Below are positions 42,128 through 51,682 of a stretch of 64,000 nt of DNA, in pieces (the stretch's first letter is position 1; the number at the start of each line of letters is the position of its first letter). A program made the translations under genes and the position numbers. A model generated the notes under the pieces. It worked only from the letters and a program-made list of their open reading frames with translations. It did no database searches and had not been told where the DNA came from. The DNA lies in assembly GCF_016695175.1 (NCBI RefSeq), contig NZ_CP068023.1, forward strand, positions 3,944,501-4,008,500, written 5' to 3'. Source of the stretch: Pseudoalteromonas sp. GCY (GTDB taxonomy: Bacteria > Pseudomonadota > Gammaproteobacteria > Enterobacterales > Alteromonadaceae).

Positions 42128-44977
42128 ATGAAACACACTCTAAAACTGTGTGCTGTGGGATTGGCCGTGAGCTGTGCCCTGTCCCAATACGCGCACGCAC
42201 AGGAAACAGAACAGAACAGCGGATCCGACGAGCAAGATAAAGCCAAGCAACAAGTCGAGAAAATTGAAGTACGTGGCGTACGTTCCAGTATCAAAGAGTC
42301 ACTCTTTCTCAAGAAAAACGCCGTCGGCGTAATGGATGCCATCGTTGCCGAAGACATTGGTAAGTTCCCAGATCAAAACCTTGCTGAAGCGCTACAACGA
42401 ATGACAGGTATCGCCATTACCCGTAACGCAGGTGAAGGACAAAATGTCACAGTGCGGGGCCTTGGCGGGGACTTTAACGTTACCACCATCAATGGTCGTA
42501 GAATGGCATCTGAACACACTAGCCGTGACTTTAACTTCGATTTAATTGCGCCTGAGATGGTTCAATCATTAGAAGTGTACAAGTCACCGCAAGCACAAAC
42601 GCAAGAAGGGGGTATTGGTTCAGTCATCAATATAAAAACCCGCCGACCGTTAGATATGGATGGCTTTACCCTCGCCGGAAGTGCCAAAGCCATTTACGAA
42701 GAACGTACCGGCGATACCAACCCTCAAGCCTCCTTCCTAATTAGTGATACCTTTTTTGACAATACCTTTGGCGCGCTATTCACCGCCGTTTATTCAGAGC
42801 GAACACAACGCGAAGACTCCTACGAGGGACAAGGGTTTTACGATCCTGAAGAAAATACCGACGTGCGAGTCCCTGTTGATAGTAACCGAAATGGTGAGCT
42901 AGATGAGGGCGAGAAAGTACACCCATCAATGATCCCAGGATATGTACGCTACTCGAACTGGCAAGACGAACGTGAGCGCATTGGTGCAAGCCTCGCGTTA
43001 CAATGGCGTCCAACGAATGATATTGATGTCACCTTTGATAGCTTATACTCAAGCTACAAAACTGACGGTGAAAAATATCAAATCTCTTTCGTCACCTATG
43101 ATGAGCCTTGGACGCCGGGGATCCCAGCAGTAGGTGAGTTAAAATTCAATGAAGATGGCAACGTCAACTACATTGAGTTAGTCGACGGCGCGATGGCTGA
43201 GCTACTAAATGTCTCTGAGCCTCGCAATACCGACACTTGGCAGGCCGGTCTTAACTTCAAGTGGTATGCTACCAGCGATCTAACGCTTGAATTTGACGTG
43301 TCTAAGTCCCGTGCTGAGCGGATCAATGATGGCGACAACCGCTACATCGTGGCGCGTGGCTTTGTTGATACTATCACCATAGATCAAACAGGCGACAATC
43401 TCCTGCCAGATGTGACCATGTCACCAGCACTTAATGCCGATCAACCCTTTGGTGCTCACTACAGCTACAACTATGGCACGGAAGTGATCAGTGATGTTGA
43501 AGAGTTAAGGCTCGAAGGGACATTTATTCCGGAATGGGAATTTGTCAAAGACATCAAGTTTGGCTTTCATTACGGTAAGCAAACTAAAGCCAGAGACGTG
43601 AGCAAATCAAATAACCCATCGATGTTCAGCAATGGTGGGGCTTATTTTAAAAACTCAGATTACGACAGCTTTGATAACTCAAGCGTAGAAAAGCTCGGTG
43701 GCCTTAACTTATTTAGACTACCCGCAGATGTACTTGTACCCGCCAACTTTGATAACTTCCTAGATGGTGAGCCGGGCATGCACCCTGCACCGTGGGCCAG
43801 CTTCGACTACGACAAACTCTATGCTTTTTATCAATCCATTAATGCCCAAGCCGCAGATGAAAAAATTAGAGCTTCCAAGAGCCCTAAAGATTCCTACGAG
43901 CTTTCTGAGTCAACGTTTGCACTTTATTTAGAGACCAATCTAGTCGGCGAGCTGTCGGAAATGCCTTACAACCTAAACCTAGGCGTAAGAGCAATCAAAA
44001 CCGAGATCACCTCTGATGGCTACGTTTTTGATTACCCAAGTCTGGTATACAACGTAGAAGAAGACGAAGATGGCGACATTATCTATCGCATAGAAGGGGA
44101 TATTGCCGATTATTACTCCGATTCTTACGTAGAAGATGACTACACTGATGTACTGCCTAGCATGAACTTTAAGTTAGAAATAACAGACTCACTGTTATTT
44201 AGAACCAGCGCGGCTAAAGTTATTACCAGACCTAGCATCGATTTTCTAACCCCATATAGCTCAATTAATTTCAGTAAGTTTGAACTTAACCTTGCCAACC
44301 CTGGGATTAAGCCACTTAGAGCAGACCAACTTGATTTGGGACTAGAGTGGTACTTCTCTGATTATGGTGCGCTCACCTTTGCAACCTATTACAAAGATAT
44401 TAAATCTGTTATCGCTCAGGGGCGTGTCGGTACGATAAAAGTGGGTAAATTCATAAAAGACGGCGTTGAAGTTGACGGTCCGGAATTTACCCAAGTATCT
44501 CCACGTTCAGAAGCAGGAGCAGAGATCAAAGGTTTCGAAATTGCTTATCAACAGTCGTTTGAGGAATTGCTACCGGCACCTTTTGATGGCCTAGGTATGC
44601 AAATCAACTATACATTTACGGATAGTAAATACGACGACCCCGAAAAAGACGAGCTACCGTTCGCTGGAATGTCTGAGCATTCTTACAATGCGGTTATCTA
44701 TTATGAAAAGGATGACTACCAAGCGCGTATCGCTTACAACTGGCGAGATGATTATCTAAAGTATCCAGATGCATGGGGCGGCCCGGAATGGGCAGCGGAT
44801 TATGGTCAGTTTGATTTCAGTGCCAGCTATAATCTTACTGAAAATACACGAATTGACCTAAACGTGACCAACCTCACCAATGAGCGTCAATGGTCATACA
44901 TTAAAACCCAAGAGCAAGTGAGCCACTTGAGCCGTTACGGCCGCAGTATCAGTTTAGGCATTAACACTTCTTTCTAA
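42128..44977 (+). CDS. TonB-dependent outer membrane receptor, likely for GalNAc glycans
   Basis: 949 residues. A signal peptide ends near AHA. The plug domain begins 'VEKIEVRGVRSSIKESL' with 'VAEDIGKFPDQNLAEALQRM' and 'VTVRGLGGDFN', typical of the Xanthomonas/Caulobacter-type sugar receptors. The beta barrel ends in a terminal Phe (LGINTSF). It would import alpha-GalNAc-bearing oligosaccharides or free GalNAc across the outer membrane. It is the second gene of the rightward operon. Confidence 0.9.
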   Translation: MKHTLKLCAVGLAVSCALSQYAHAQETEQNSGSDEQDKAKQQVEKIEVRGVRSSIKESLFLKKNAVGVMDAIVAEDIGKFPDQNLAEALQRMTGIAITRNAGEGQNVTVRGLGGDFNVTTINGRRMASEHTSRDFNFDLIAPEMVQSLEVYKSPQAQTQEGGIGSVINIKTRRPLDMDGFTLAGSAKAIYEERTGDTNPQASFLISDTFFDNTFGALFTAVYSERTQREDSYEGQGFYDPEENTDVRVPVDSNRNGELDEGEKVHPSMIPGYVRYSNWQDERERIGASLALQWRPTNDIDVTFDSLYSSYKTDGEKYQISFVTYDEPWTPGIPAVGELKFNEDGNVNYIELVDGAMAELLNVSEPRNTDTWQAGLNFKWYATSDLTLEFDVSKSRAERINDGDNRYIVARGFVDTITIDQTGDNLLPDVTMSPALNADQPFGAHYSYNYGTEVISDVEELRLEGTFIPEWEFVKDIKFGFHYGKQTKARDVSKSNNPSMFSNGGAYFKNSDYDSFDNSSVEKLGGLNLFRLPADVLVPANFDNFLDGEPGMHPAPWASFDYDKLYAFYQSINAQAADEKIRASKSPKDSYELSESTFALYLETNLVGELSEMPYNLNLGVRAIKTEITSDGYVFDYPSLVYNVEEDEDGDIIYRIEGDIADYYSDSYVEDDYTDVLPSMNFKLEITDSLLFRTSAAKVITRPSIDFLTPYSSINFSKFELNLANPGIKPLRADQLDLGLEWYFSDYGALTFATYYKDIKSVIAQGRVGTIKVGKFIKDGVEVDGPEFTQVSPRSEAGAEIKGFEIAYQQSFEELLPAPFDGLGMQINYTFTDSKYDDPEKDELPFAGMSEHSYNAVIYYEKDDYQARIAYNWRDDYLKYPDAWGGPEWAADYGQFDFSASYNLTENTRIDLNVTNLTNERQWSYIKTQEQVSHLSRYGRSISLGINTSF

Positions 44978-44983
44978 TCAACA

Positions 44984-45000
44984 TGGGGCAACGCGCCCCA
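44984..45000 (+). other. intercistronic hairpin receptor-DUF3472
   Basis: TGGGGC/GCCCCA with a 5-nt loop follows the receptor stop by about 7 bp and precedes the next ribosome site. No T-tract follows. Confidence 0.5.
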
Positions 45001-45015
45001 TTCAAGGAACTTAAG

Positions 45016-46305
45016 ATGAAGAATACAATAATGACACCGATACTGCTGTGCGCCTCGCTATTTACCTCAGCACAAGAGGCTTATATCAGCAGTTACGGTA
45101 ACGCTTGGGTCAACAACGATATTGACGCCAGCAGGCAATATATAACTCAATCCGGAATTGCCCCATGGCAAGATAAGCAGCTTAGGTTTAATCACTATTT
45201 TTATGCCAATAACGTTGGCACCTATACTCTCTATTTACACCTAGAGAAACCAAGTGCACCAAGTACATTACTGGTAACGCATAACAATAAACAAGTGACG
45301 CTTATCCTCGATAGACAAAGCCCGACTAAGGTTAAAGTCGGTGACTTTGCCGTGACGCAAGTTGGCTATCAAACTGTCCAAATAGCCGGTGACACATTAG
45401 CCAAAGGGCGAAACAGTGCCTTCCCCGCCATCACCGGACTTAGTCTCGATGGTGAGGCCATGACCCCCGCACCTAACTATGTCAAAGAAGACTTTTACTG
45501 GGGTCGTCGCGGCCCTTCAGTACACCTTTCCTATACCGTACCTGATAAAAAGGACTATAACTGGTTTTACAACGAAGTAACGGTGCCATCTGGCTATGAT
45601 CCACAAGGTTCGTATTTTATGGCGAATGGTTTTGGCGAAGGTTACTTTGGTATTCAGGTAAACTCACCCACCGAGCGCCGCGTGCTATTTTCGGTTTGGA
45701 GCCCTTACCAAACGGATGATCCGAGCACAATTCCTGACAATCTTAAAATCAAATTGCTAGATAAAGGCGAAGGCGTTTACGTCGGTGAATTTGGCAATGA
45801 GGGATCTGGTGGACAAAGCTATTTACGTTATAACTGGCAGCCGGATACGACATATCGCTTTTTAGTTAATATCGAGCCCAGTACGACTTATGAAGGCCAT
45901 ACTGAATATCGTGGCTATTTTTATGCGCCGGAAACTGGTCAATGGAAGCTGATCGCAGCCTTTAGCCGCCCTGAAACCAACACCTATGTTGCAAGACCGC
46001 ATAGCTTTTTGGAAAACTTTTTACCCGAAGCAGGACAGTTTGAGCGTAAGGCATTTTATAATCGCCAGTTTTTGCGTGACACCCAAGGTAACTGGGTTGA
46101 GTTAAATCAAGCTAAATTCACTTATGACGCCACCGCCAGAAAAGGGTCGCGTTTGGATTATCAAGGTGGTGAGGAGCAAAACCGTTTTTACTTACGTAAT
46201 ACCGGTTTCTTCACGGGGCCCACACCTTATCTCAGCGAATTTACTCGCCCTAGCAGCAATGATGCGCCGGTGATCCCATGGCAGTCACTACAGGCACACC
46301 CTTAA
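45016..46305 (+). CDS. secreted DUF5077/DUF3472 protein
   Basis: About 429 residues from the ATG at 45016, with AAGGA seven bases upstream and a signal peptide (MKNTIMTPILLCASLFTSA); an upstream ATG at 44983 is in frame but would bury the signal. The first 140 residues have the DUF5077 beta-sandwich look ('LRFNHYFYANNVGTYTLYLH'). The rest matches DUF3472 ('WGRRGPSVHLSYTVP', 'NGFGEGYFGIQVNS', 'WSPYQTDD'). These domains occur with glycan-degradation genes and are probably carbohydrate-binding. Its stop overlaps the stop of the convergent response regulator gene. Confidence 0.8.
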   Translation: MKNTIMTPILLCASLFTSAQEAYISSYGNAWVNNDIDASRQYITQSGIAPWQDKQLRFNHYFYANNVGTYTLYLHLEKPSAPSTLLVTHNNKQVTLILDRQSPTKVKVGDFAVTQVGYQTVQIAGDTLAKGRNSAFPAITGLSLDGEAMTPAPNYVKEDFYWGRRGPSVHLSYTVPDKKDYNWFYNEVTVPSGYDPQGSYFMANGFGEGYFGIQVNSPTERRVLFSVWSPYQTDDPSTIPDNLKIKLLDKGEGVYVGEFGNEGSGGQSYLRYNWQPDTTYRFLVNIEPSTTYEGHTEYRGYFYAPETGQWKLIAAFSRPETNTYVARPHSFLENFLPEAGQFERKAFYNRQFLRDTQGNWVELNQAKFTYDATARKGSRLDYQGGEEQNRFYLRNTGFFTGPTPYLSEFTRPSSNDAPVIPWQSLQAHP

Positions 46306-47006
46306 TTTAAATGATAGCTTCTCTCTGGCCGGCCAATGCTACCGTAGCTTTGGTCGGCTTTTACTTCTTCTATACTAACCAAAAACTCTAAATAGCGCCG
46401 AGCAGTTGAGCGACTCACCCCCACCAATTCTCCCATTTGGGTTGCAGTAAACACCTGCTTGGGCTGGCTTTGAAATGCCGTACGAATTTTTTCCAAAGTA
46501 AGTGGGTCAACGCCTTTAGGTAGTCTAGCCGTACTTTGTACACTCACCTGTTCACTACCAAATAAAGTGTCGACCATAGATTGCGTCACTTCATTGGCAC
46601 CATCCAAACAATGCTGACGTGCTTCAAAGCGGGCGAGTGCGAGGTCGAGCCGTTCCAAGATCAGCGGTTTGACTAAAAAGTCGCAGACTCCCAAACGGAT
46701 CGCCTTTTCTAGCGTCGCCACTTCTTTTGCTGCGGTGATCAGCATCACTTCGCTTTTACAGCCTTGCTCGCGTAGCATCTTTAAAAACTCAAGACCGTTA
46801 CCATCGGGTAGATAAATATCCAATAAAATTAAGTCGGCTTGTATCGCACTCAGCAGTACCGTCGCGGTAGAAACATTGTCGCTACTGGCCACCACCCTAT
46901 ATTGCCCTTGTCTTGCGCTACTTGGTGTTGCCGGTGTCACTAGGTATTGCGCTAATAATTGTGCCACAGCTACTTCATCTTCGATGATCACCACAGAATA
47001 AGTCAT
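46302..47006 (-). CDS. CitB/DcuR-type response regulator
   Basis: 234 residues. The receiver has 'VVIIEDEVAVAQLL', phosphoacceptor 'LILLDIYLPDGNGL' and 'DFLVKPLILERL'. The C-terminal HTH includes 'FTATQMGELVGVSRSTARRYLE', typical of the CitB group. It is coupled to the kinase 2 bp upstream and, by position, controls the porin-tctCBA operon. Confidence 0.9.
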   Translation of the reverse strand: MTYSVVIIEDEVAVAQLLAQYLVTPATPSSARQGQYRVVASSDNVSTATVLLSAIQADLILLDIYLPDGNGLEFLKMLREQGCKSEVMLITAAKEVATLEKAIRLGVCDFLVKPLILERLDLALARFEARQHCLDGANEVTQSMVDTLFGSEQVSVQSTARLPKGVDPLTLEKIRTAFQSQPKQVFTATQMGELVGVSRSTARRYLEFLVSIEEVKADQSYGSIGRPERSYHLN

Positions 47007-47008
47007 TG

Positions 47009-48637
47009 TTATTGCTCTTTTACTTGCTTGGGAATAAAGACCGTGATCCTTGCACCAAGTAATTCAGACTCCCCAACCTCTAAGGTTCCGTGGCAGGAAT
47101 CAAGATTTGTTTTTACAAGATATAAGCCAACACCATGTTGGTCGCCGGACTTAGTACTAAACTGCGGCGTAAACGCTTCTTCGACGTTACCAATCAGTCC
47201 AGTGCCGCTATCTTCAACATCAAAGATAATATCCTGAACCGTTTCATCCACTGTTACGACCACTTTGGCAGGCCGCAACTGTGCCGTCGTTCTTGCCGCT
47301 TCGATGGCATTATCAATGAGATTACCTAATATTGAAACTATTCGTTCCAACATCTCTTTTTGATGGATAGCGCACAGCGCACTGTCGGAACTCACCTCGA
47401 GTGCCACATTATGCTCTCGCGCTTTATGGTATTTACCGAGTAATAAGCCCGCGATCACTGGCTCTTGTATATAGGTGAGGAGGTTTTCGATTTGCGCTTG
47501 TGAGCCTTGGCTTTCTTGACCTATCAGCTCAATCGCTTTGTCATATTGCGCCATTTGGATAAGCGCGCCAATGGTATTTAACTTGTTTGAATAGTCGTGC
47601 GTTTGCACTCTCAGCAGTTCTGCAAAAGCCTGTACTTTAGTGAGCTGCTTTGACACATACTCTAGTTCATCGGAGGGCCGCATACTCAGTAAAATACCTT
47701 CGTGTTGACCTTGCACTTGTAGCGCAAACCGCGATAACACCAAACGCTTGTCTGCAACAAATAGCTCAAAACCAACCAAAGGGCGATTGGGATTATGCAA
47801 CAAGAAGTTGCTATGCTCTGGCAACAGATCGCTCAGGTGCAAACCCTGCTTACTCAAGCCGCGAGGCTTTTCGAGAATTTCGCACGCACGTTGATTCAAA
47901 CGGCGCACGCTGCCATCAGGGTCGAGCGCGATAATCCCCGTACGTACGGTATTCAGTATGGCCTCTTGCTCTGCAAATAAGCGCCCGATTTCATCTGGTT
48001 GCAGGCCAAAAATAGCTTGGCGGACACGTCGACCAATCCAAATCGCAGCAATGACACTGAGCAGTAACACCGCTGCAGCTCCAACAAAAACGGCAATGCT
48101 GCGCTGCAACACCAACGACTCGACGGATTGCACTAAAAAGCCTACCGACACTAAACCAATCACCTCACCAGCGGGGGAATACACAGGCACTTTACCTCGA
48201 ATAGACTCACCTAAGCTGCCCTGTGCTGTTGAGATATAACTCTCTCCAGACAGTGCGGCTTGGCTATCCCCTCCGACCATAGTGCGACCAATTTTTTGCT
48301 CATCGGGGTGGGCAATACGTCGCGTTTCGGTGTCACCAATGACGATAAAATCTGCGCCAGTTGCCTGGCGCAGCAGCTCAACATTAGTATTGAGGCGTTG
48401 GAGCTGTGAGCTATCCCTATCTGCTATGAGTGCCGTCATCACATCTTCACGAACCGCCACCGCCTTAGCCAAAGCCAAGGCTTTTTCTCCCACTTCTTGG
48501 TGTAAGCTTTGCGTAATAACCTGATACACCAGTGCGGTAAATAAGCATGCTTGGATCACACACAAGCCCACAACCCAAGTGATCAGTCGCGTTTCTAAGC
48601 GTTTTGGTCTGCGTGCTAATTTTTGTGATTGCGACAC
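47009..48637 (-). CDS. CitA/DcuS-type sensor histidine kinase
   Basis: 542 residues. Helix 1 is at about 18-40, a PDC/sCache periplasmic domain at about 42-175 ('RIAHPDEQKIGRTMVGGDSQ'), helix 2 at about 178-198 and a PAS domain at about 220-320. The dimerisation motif 'RVQTHDYSNKLNTIGAL' has the family His-Asp-Tyr-x-Asn, and the HATPase has 'LGNLIDNAIEA' and 'GTGLIGN'. It likely senses an external tricarboxylate such as citrate. It lies downstream of tctA in the same direction. Confidence 0.92.
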   Translation of the reverse strand: MSQSQKLARRPKRLETRLITWVVGLCVIQACLFTALVYQVITQSLHQEVGEKALALAKAVAVREDVMTALIADRDSSQLQRLNTNVELLRQATGADFIVIGDTETRRIAHPDEQKIGRTMVGGDSQAALSGESYISTAQGSLGESIRGKVPVYSPAGEVIGLVSVGFLVQSVESLVLQRSIAVFVGAAAVLLLSVIAAIWIGRRVRQAIFGLQPDEIGRLFAEQEAILNTVRTGIIALDPDGSVRRLNQRACEILEKPRGLSKQGLHLSDLLPEHSNFLLHNPNRPLVGFELFVADKRLVLSRFALQVQGQHEGILLSMRPSDELEYVSKQLTKVQAFAELLRVQTHDYSNKLNTIGALIQMAQYDKAIELIGQESQGSQAQIENLLTYIQEPVIAGLLLGKYHKAREHNVALEVSSDSALCAIHQKEMLERIVSILGNLIDNAIEAARTTAQLRPAKVVVTVDETVQDIIFDVEDSGTGLIGNVEEAFTPQFSTKSGDQHGVGLYLVKTNLDSCHGTLEVGESELLGARITVFIPKQVKEQ

Positions 48638-48658
48638 ACGTATTTCCTCACTGCTGGG

Positions 48659-50167
48659 TTACTGCGCAACTTTTCGTTGCTGGAAGTACTCTTTTAATGG
48701 GATCAACAACACTAACATGGCAAGCGCAAATATGCCTAAAGTTAGTGGCCTCTCCCAAATAAAGCTAATAGAGCCATCCGAAATCATCATGGCGCGGCGG
48801 TAATTGCGTTCGATCATATCGCCGAGAATAAACCCAAGGAGCAAAGGTGCCATCGGGAAACTCAATAATCTCAGCACCACCGCCACCAAGGCAAAACCTA
48901 CCATCATAAACAAATCAAAGGTATTAAATGACACCAGATAAACGCCAATCAAGCTAAAGAATAAAATCATCACCGTGAGAACTGAGCGTGGCAGAGTCAA
49001 AGCCTTTGCAAAATAAGGGATCAGTGGCAAATTCAAAATCAGCAGCACAATGTTGCCAAAATACATGCTCACAATTACCGACCAAAATACCGTAGGATTG
49101 TCCTGCATTAACGTAGGACCCGGCTGAATACCATAGGCGATCAGCGCCCCTAACATAATCGCAGTGGTGCCAGACCCCGGGATCCCAAGCGTTAACAAGG
49201 GCACAAACGACCCAGTACAAGCGGCATTGTTTGCCGACTCAGGTGCTGCTAAGCCGCGGATTTCACCACGCCCAAAACGCTCACGAATGGCTTTGGGTGC
49301 CAAATTTCGCTCCGTCGCATAAGCCATAAAACTCGCAATCGTTGCGCCAGCCCCCGGCAATACGCCAATGATAAATCCTAAAATCGAAGAACGCCCCACA
49401 ACTGGCGCCATTTCCTTCACTTCAGCGCCAGATAATTTTGTTGAGCCAATAACGGGGGTGTCATCATCATTCGAACCTTGATTAGCTTTTTCAGGACGGA
49501 TCACGTTGATCAGCGCCTCAGACAATGCAAAGGTTGCCATTGCGACCAACAAAAAGCTTACGCCGTCTAGCAAGTCCGCCTGACCAAAGGTAAAACGCTC
49601 AGTACCAGATGAAGGGTCTATTCCCACCGTCGACAGCATCAAGCCAAATACGGTCATCATCATGGCTTTTAAAAATTGCCCTTTTGCAGAAAAAGCAGCA
49701 ATCGCAGTCAAGCCCAAAAACATCAACATCACATAGTCTGGAGACTGAAAGCTTAAGCTCACTTTTGCAAGTAGTGGTGCGGCTATCATGAGCATCAACG
49801 CACCAATCGTTCCGCCAGTAAATGAAGCATAAGCGGCAATAGCCAAAGCCTTACCCGCATGCCCTTGTTTTGCCATTGGATAACCGTCAAATGACGATGC
49901 CACAGTCCCAGCTACACCGGGAGCATTAATCAAAATAGAGGAAGTCGAACCACCAAAGATTGCGCCGTAATATACGCCCGCCATTAAGATCATACCGGAG
50001 TCGGCACCGATGTTGTAAGTGATAGGGATCATCAACGCAATCGCCGTGATTGGCCCTAAGCCGGGCAACATGCCGATAAAAGTACCGACAAAGCAGCCAA
50101 CAATTACGTACAGTAAGTTTTGCCACATAAAGGCCGTGGACAGGCCAACTAAAATACCGTCTAACAT
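48659..50167 (-). CDS. tctA: tripartite tricarboxylate transporter large permease TctA
   Basis: 502 residues, about 12 predicted helices. The repeated glycine-rich loops 'GMLPGLGPITAIAL' and 'GVLPGAGATIASFMAY' and 'FGGSTSSILINAPGVAG' are TctA hallmarks. It forms the channel of the TTT symporter with TctB. It starts 3 bp after tctB. Confidence 0.95.
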   Translation of the reverse strand: MLDGILVGLSTAFMWQNLLYVIVGCFVGTFIGMLPGLGPITAIALMIPITYNIGADSGMILMAGVYYGAIFGGSTSSILINAPGVAGTVASSFDGYPMAKQGHAGKALAIAAYASFTGGTIGALMLMIAAPLLAKVSLSFQSPDYVMLMFLGLTAIAAFSAKGQFLKAMMMTVFGLMLSTVGIDPSSGTERFTFGQADLLDGVSFLLVAMATFALSEALINVIRPEKANQGSNDDDTPVIGSTKLSGAEVKEMAPVVGRSSILGFIIGVLPGAGATIASFMAYATERNLAPKAIRERFGRGEIRGLAAPESANNAACTGSFVPLLTLGIPGSGTTAIMLGALIAYGIQPGPTLMQDNPTVFWSVIVSMYFGNIVLLILNLPLIPYFAKALTLPRSVLTVMILFFSLIGVYLVSFNTFDLFMMVGFALVAVVLRLLSFPMAPLLLGFILGDMIERNYRRAMMISDGSISFIWERPLTLGIFALAMLVLLIPLKEYFQQRKVAQ

Positions 50168-50170
50168 GGC

Positions 50171-50647
50171 TTAACTCCAAAACTCACCTGGAACCAGATA
50201 GATCCCAAGTAGCTGCGTCATAATGGCCCAAAATACGATAACCACAGGCACTGACGCCAATAACAAAATTTGCTTACGTCGCTCACCCATAATTAAAAAG
50301 CCACAGCCTAAAAACAAAATGGTCGAGACAATAAACCCGAGCTCCTCAAGCACACTGCTGTAGATAAGCATCAATACAATCAGTGCTGCACATTGGGCTA
50401 TGGTTGCCTTGGAGATAGTCTCCGCTCCTTCACGTGTATCAGACGCAAGGACGCCTTTAAACAGTGTTGCGGCAATCGACAAAAGACAAACAACAATGCC
50501 AATCAGCGCGTATACCTTAGGCAAAGTTGCAGAGTTTACCGCCTCGTACTCTTCAAAAGGCATAATCGGGATTTGCCAAGCAGATACCGCATAGAGTGAA
50601 AACAGAATTAAAAACAGCACTGGGCCTAACAATTCTCGGTTTAACAT
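50171..50647 (-). CDS. tctB: tripartite tricarboxylate transporter small subunit TctB
   Basis: 158 residues with four predicted helices and the usual TctB beginning 'GPVLFLILFSLYAVSAWQIP'. It lies between tctC and tctA as in other TTT operons, with a 60-bp structured gap after tctC. Confidence 0.9.
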   Translation of the reverse strand: MLNRELLGPVLFLILFSLYAVSAWQIPIMPFEEYEAVNSATLPKVYALIGIVVCLLSIAATLFKGVLASDTREGAETISKATIAQCAALIVLMLIYSSVLEELGFIVSTILFLGCGFLIMGERRKQILLLASVPVVIVFWAIMTQLLGIYLVPGEFWS

Positions 50648-50664
50648 AGTGAATTACCCACTTT

Positions 50665-50697
50665 TAGGTGGTGCAGTAACCTCACTGCAGCCACCTA
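50665..50697 (-). other. strong intercistronic hairpin tctC-tctB
   Basis: TAGGTGGTGCAGT pairs with ACTGCAGCCACCTA, a 13-bp stem with one bulge and a 6-nt loop, filling the gap between tctC and tctB. On the minus strand it is followed by AAAAG, not T, so it is not a classic terminator. It probably protects the tctC mRNA end. Confidence 0.65.
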
Positions 50698-50707
50698 TTT
50701 AATTTAA

Positions 50708-51670
50708 TCAGCGTCTAACGAAACCCAATTCTTCCATCACCACTTTCAGCTGCGCCTCTTGTGCCTCTAGCGCCTCAATAAACTCGTGCTGTGGCTTGAA
50801 TAGATTCAACCAGCCGTTGCGCGCACGCACCGCTTCCCATTCTTTGCTTTGCACCAGCTTTTGTAATCTCACGGTATATTCGTCAAGTTTTACTTGGGGG
50901 AGATCCGGAGCCGCAAAAAAACCACGCCAGTTAACAAATTCCATGTCATAGCCTAAAGACTTCAGGGTTGGGATCTCTGGATAGTCCGCGATAGGCTCTG
51001 GCGCGGTAACAGCAAGAATGCGCGCCTGACCACTTTTTGCCATGTCGAGCGCTTCACTTAATCCGGTCGAGAGCATCTTCACCTCGCCAGACAATAAACC
51101 GGCCTTGGCTTTGCCACCAGCATCGTAAGGAATGTAACGCAGCTTACGACCATCAACGCCAGCCGCTTTTACTGCTTGTGCTGCAACGAGATGATCCATA
51201 CTGCCGCGAGCAGAACCACCCGCAACTGTCACAGAGCCGGGGTTTACTTCTAGACGAGCAATCACCTCCTTCCAGCTCTTAAAAGGCGAATCATCATGCA
51301 CCACGAATGCACCATAATCGGCAATTACGCTGGCAACGGGCGTTAAATCACGATAACTGTAGGGGATCTTACCCGATAACGCGCGCAGCACGATTGGCGT
51401 TGAATTAACCATCAACATATCGCCTTTTTTATTGCCCGATTCAATCAAATAAGCAATAGCACGGCCGCCACCGCCGCCCGACATATTCTGAAACGACGCA
51501 TTGGACTCAAGCCCTGATTTCACTAACGCCTCGCCCACAGCCCGAGCTGTAGTATCCCAGCCACCACCTGGACCACCGGGAATTAAAAAGTGGGTATCCG
51601 CTAATACCTGAGTAGACATCATCGCCACGCCAGCCATTGCCAACTTGAGATGCTTTAATGCAAACTTCAT
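50708..51670 (-). CDS. tctC: tricarboxylate-binding periplasmic protein TctC
   Basis: 320 residues. The signal peptide ends at 'VLA'. 'HFLIPGGPGGGWDTTARAVG' and 'NMSGGGGGRAIAYL' are the TctC/Bug ligand-binding signatures. 'SVIADYGAFVVHDDSPFKSW' and 'VAGGSARGSMDHL' follow. It captures tricarboxylate in the periplasm for TctAB. It lies 12 bp after the porin gene. Confidence 0.94.
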   Translation of the reverse strand: MKFALKHLKLAMAGVAMMSTQVLADTHFLIPGGPGGGWDTTARAVGEALVKSGLESNASFQNMSGGGGGRAIAYLIESGNKKGDMLMVNSTPIVLRALSGKIPYSYRDLTPVASVIADYGAFVVHDDSPFKSWKEVIARLEVNPGSVTVAGGSARGSMDHLVAAQAVKAAGVDGRKLRYIPYDAGGKAKAGLLSGEVKMLSTGLSEALDMAKSGQARILAVTAPEPIADYPEIPTLKSLGYDMEFVNWRGFFAAPDLPQVKLDEYTVRLQKLVQSKEWEAVRARNGWLNLFKPQHEFIEALEAQEAQLKVVMEELGFVRR

Positions 51671-51682
51671 AACCTGCTCCCG

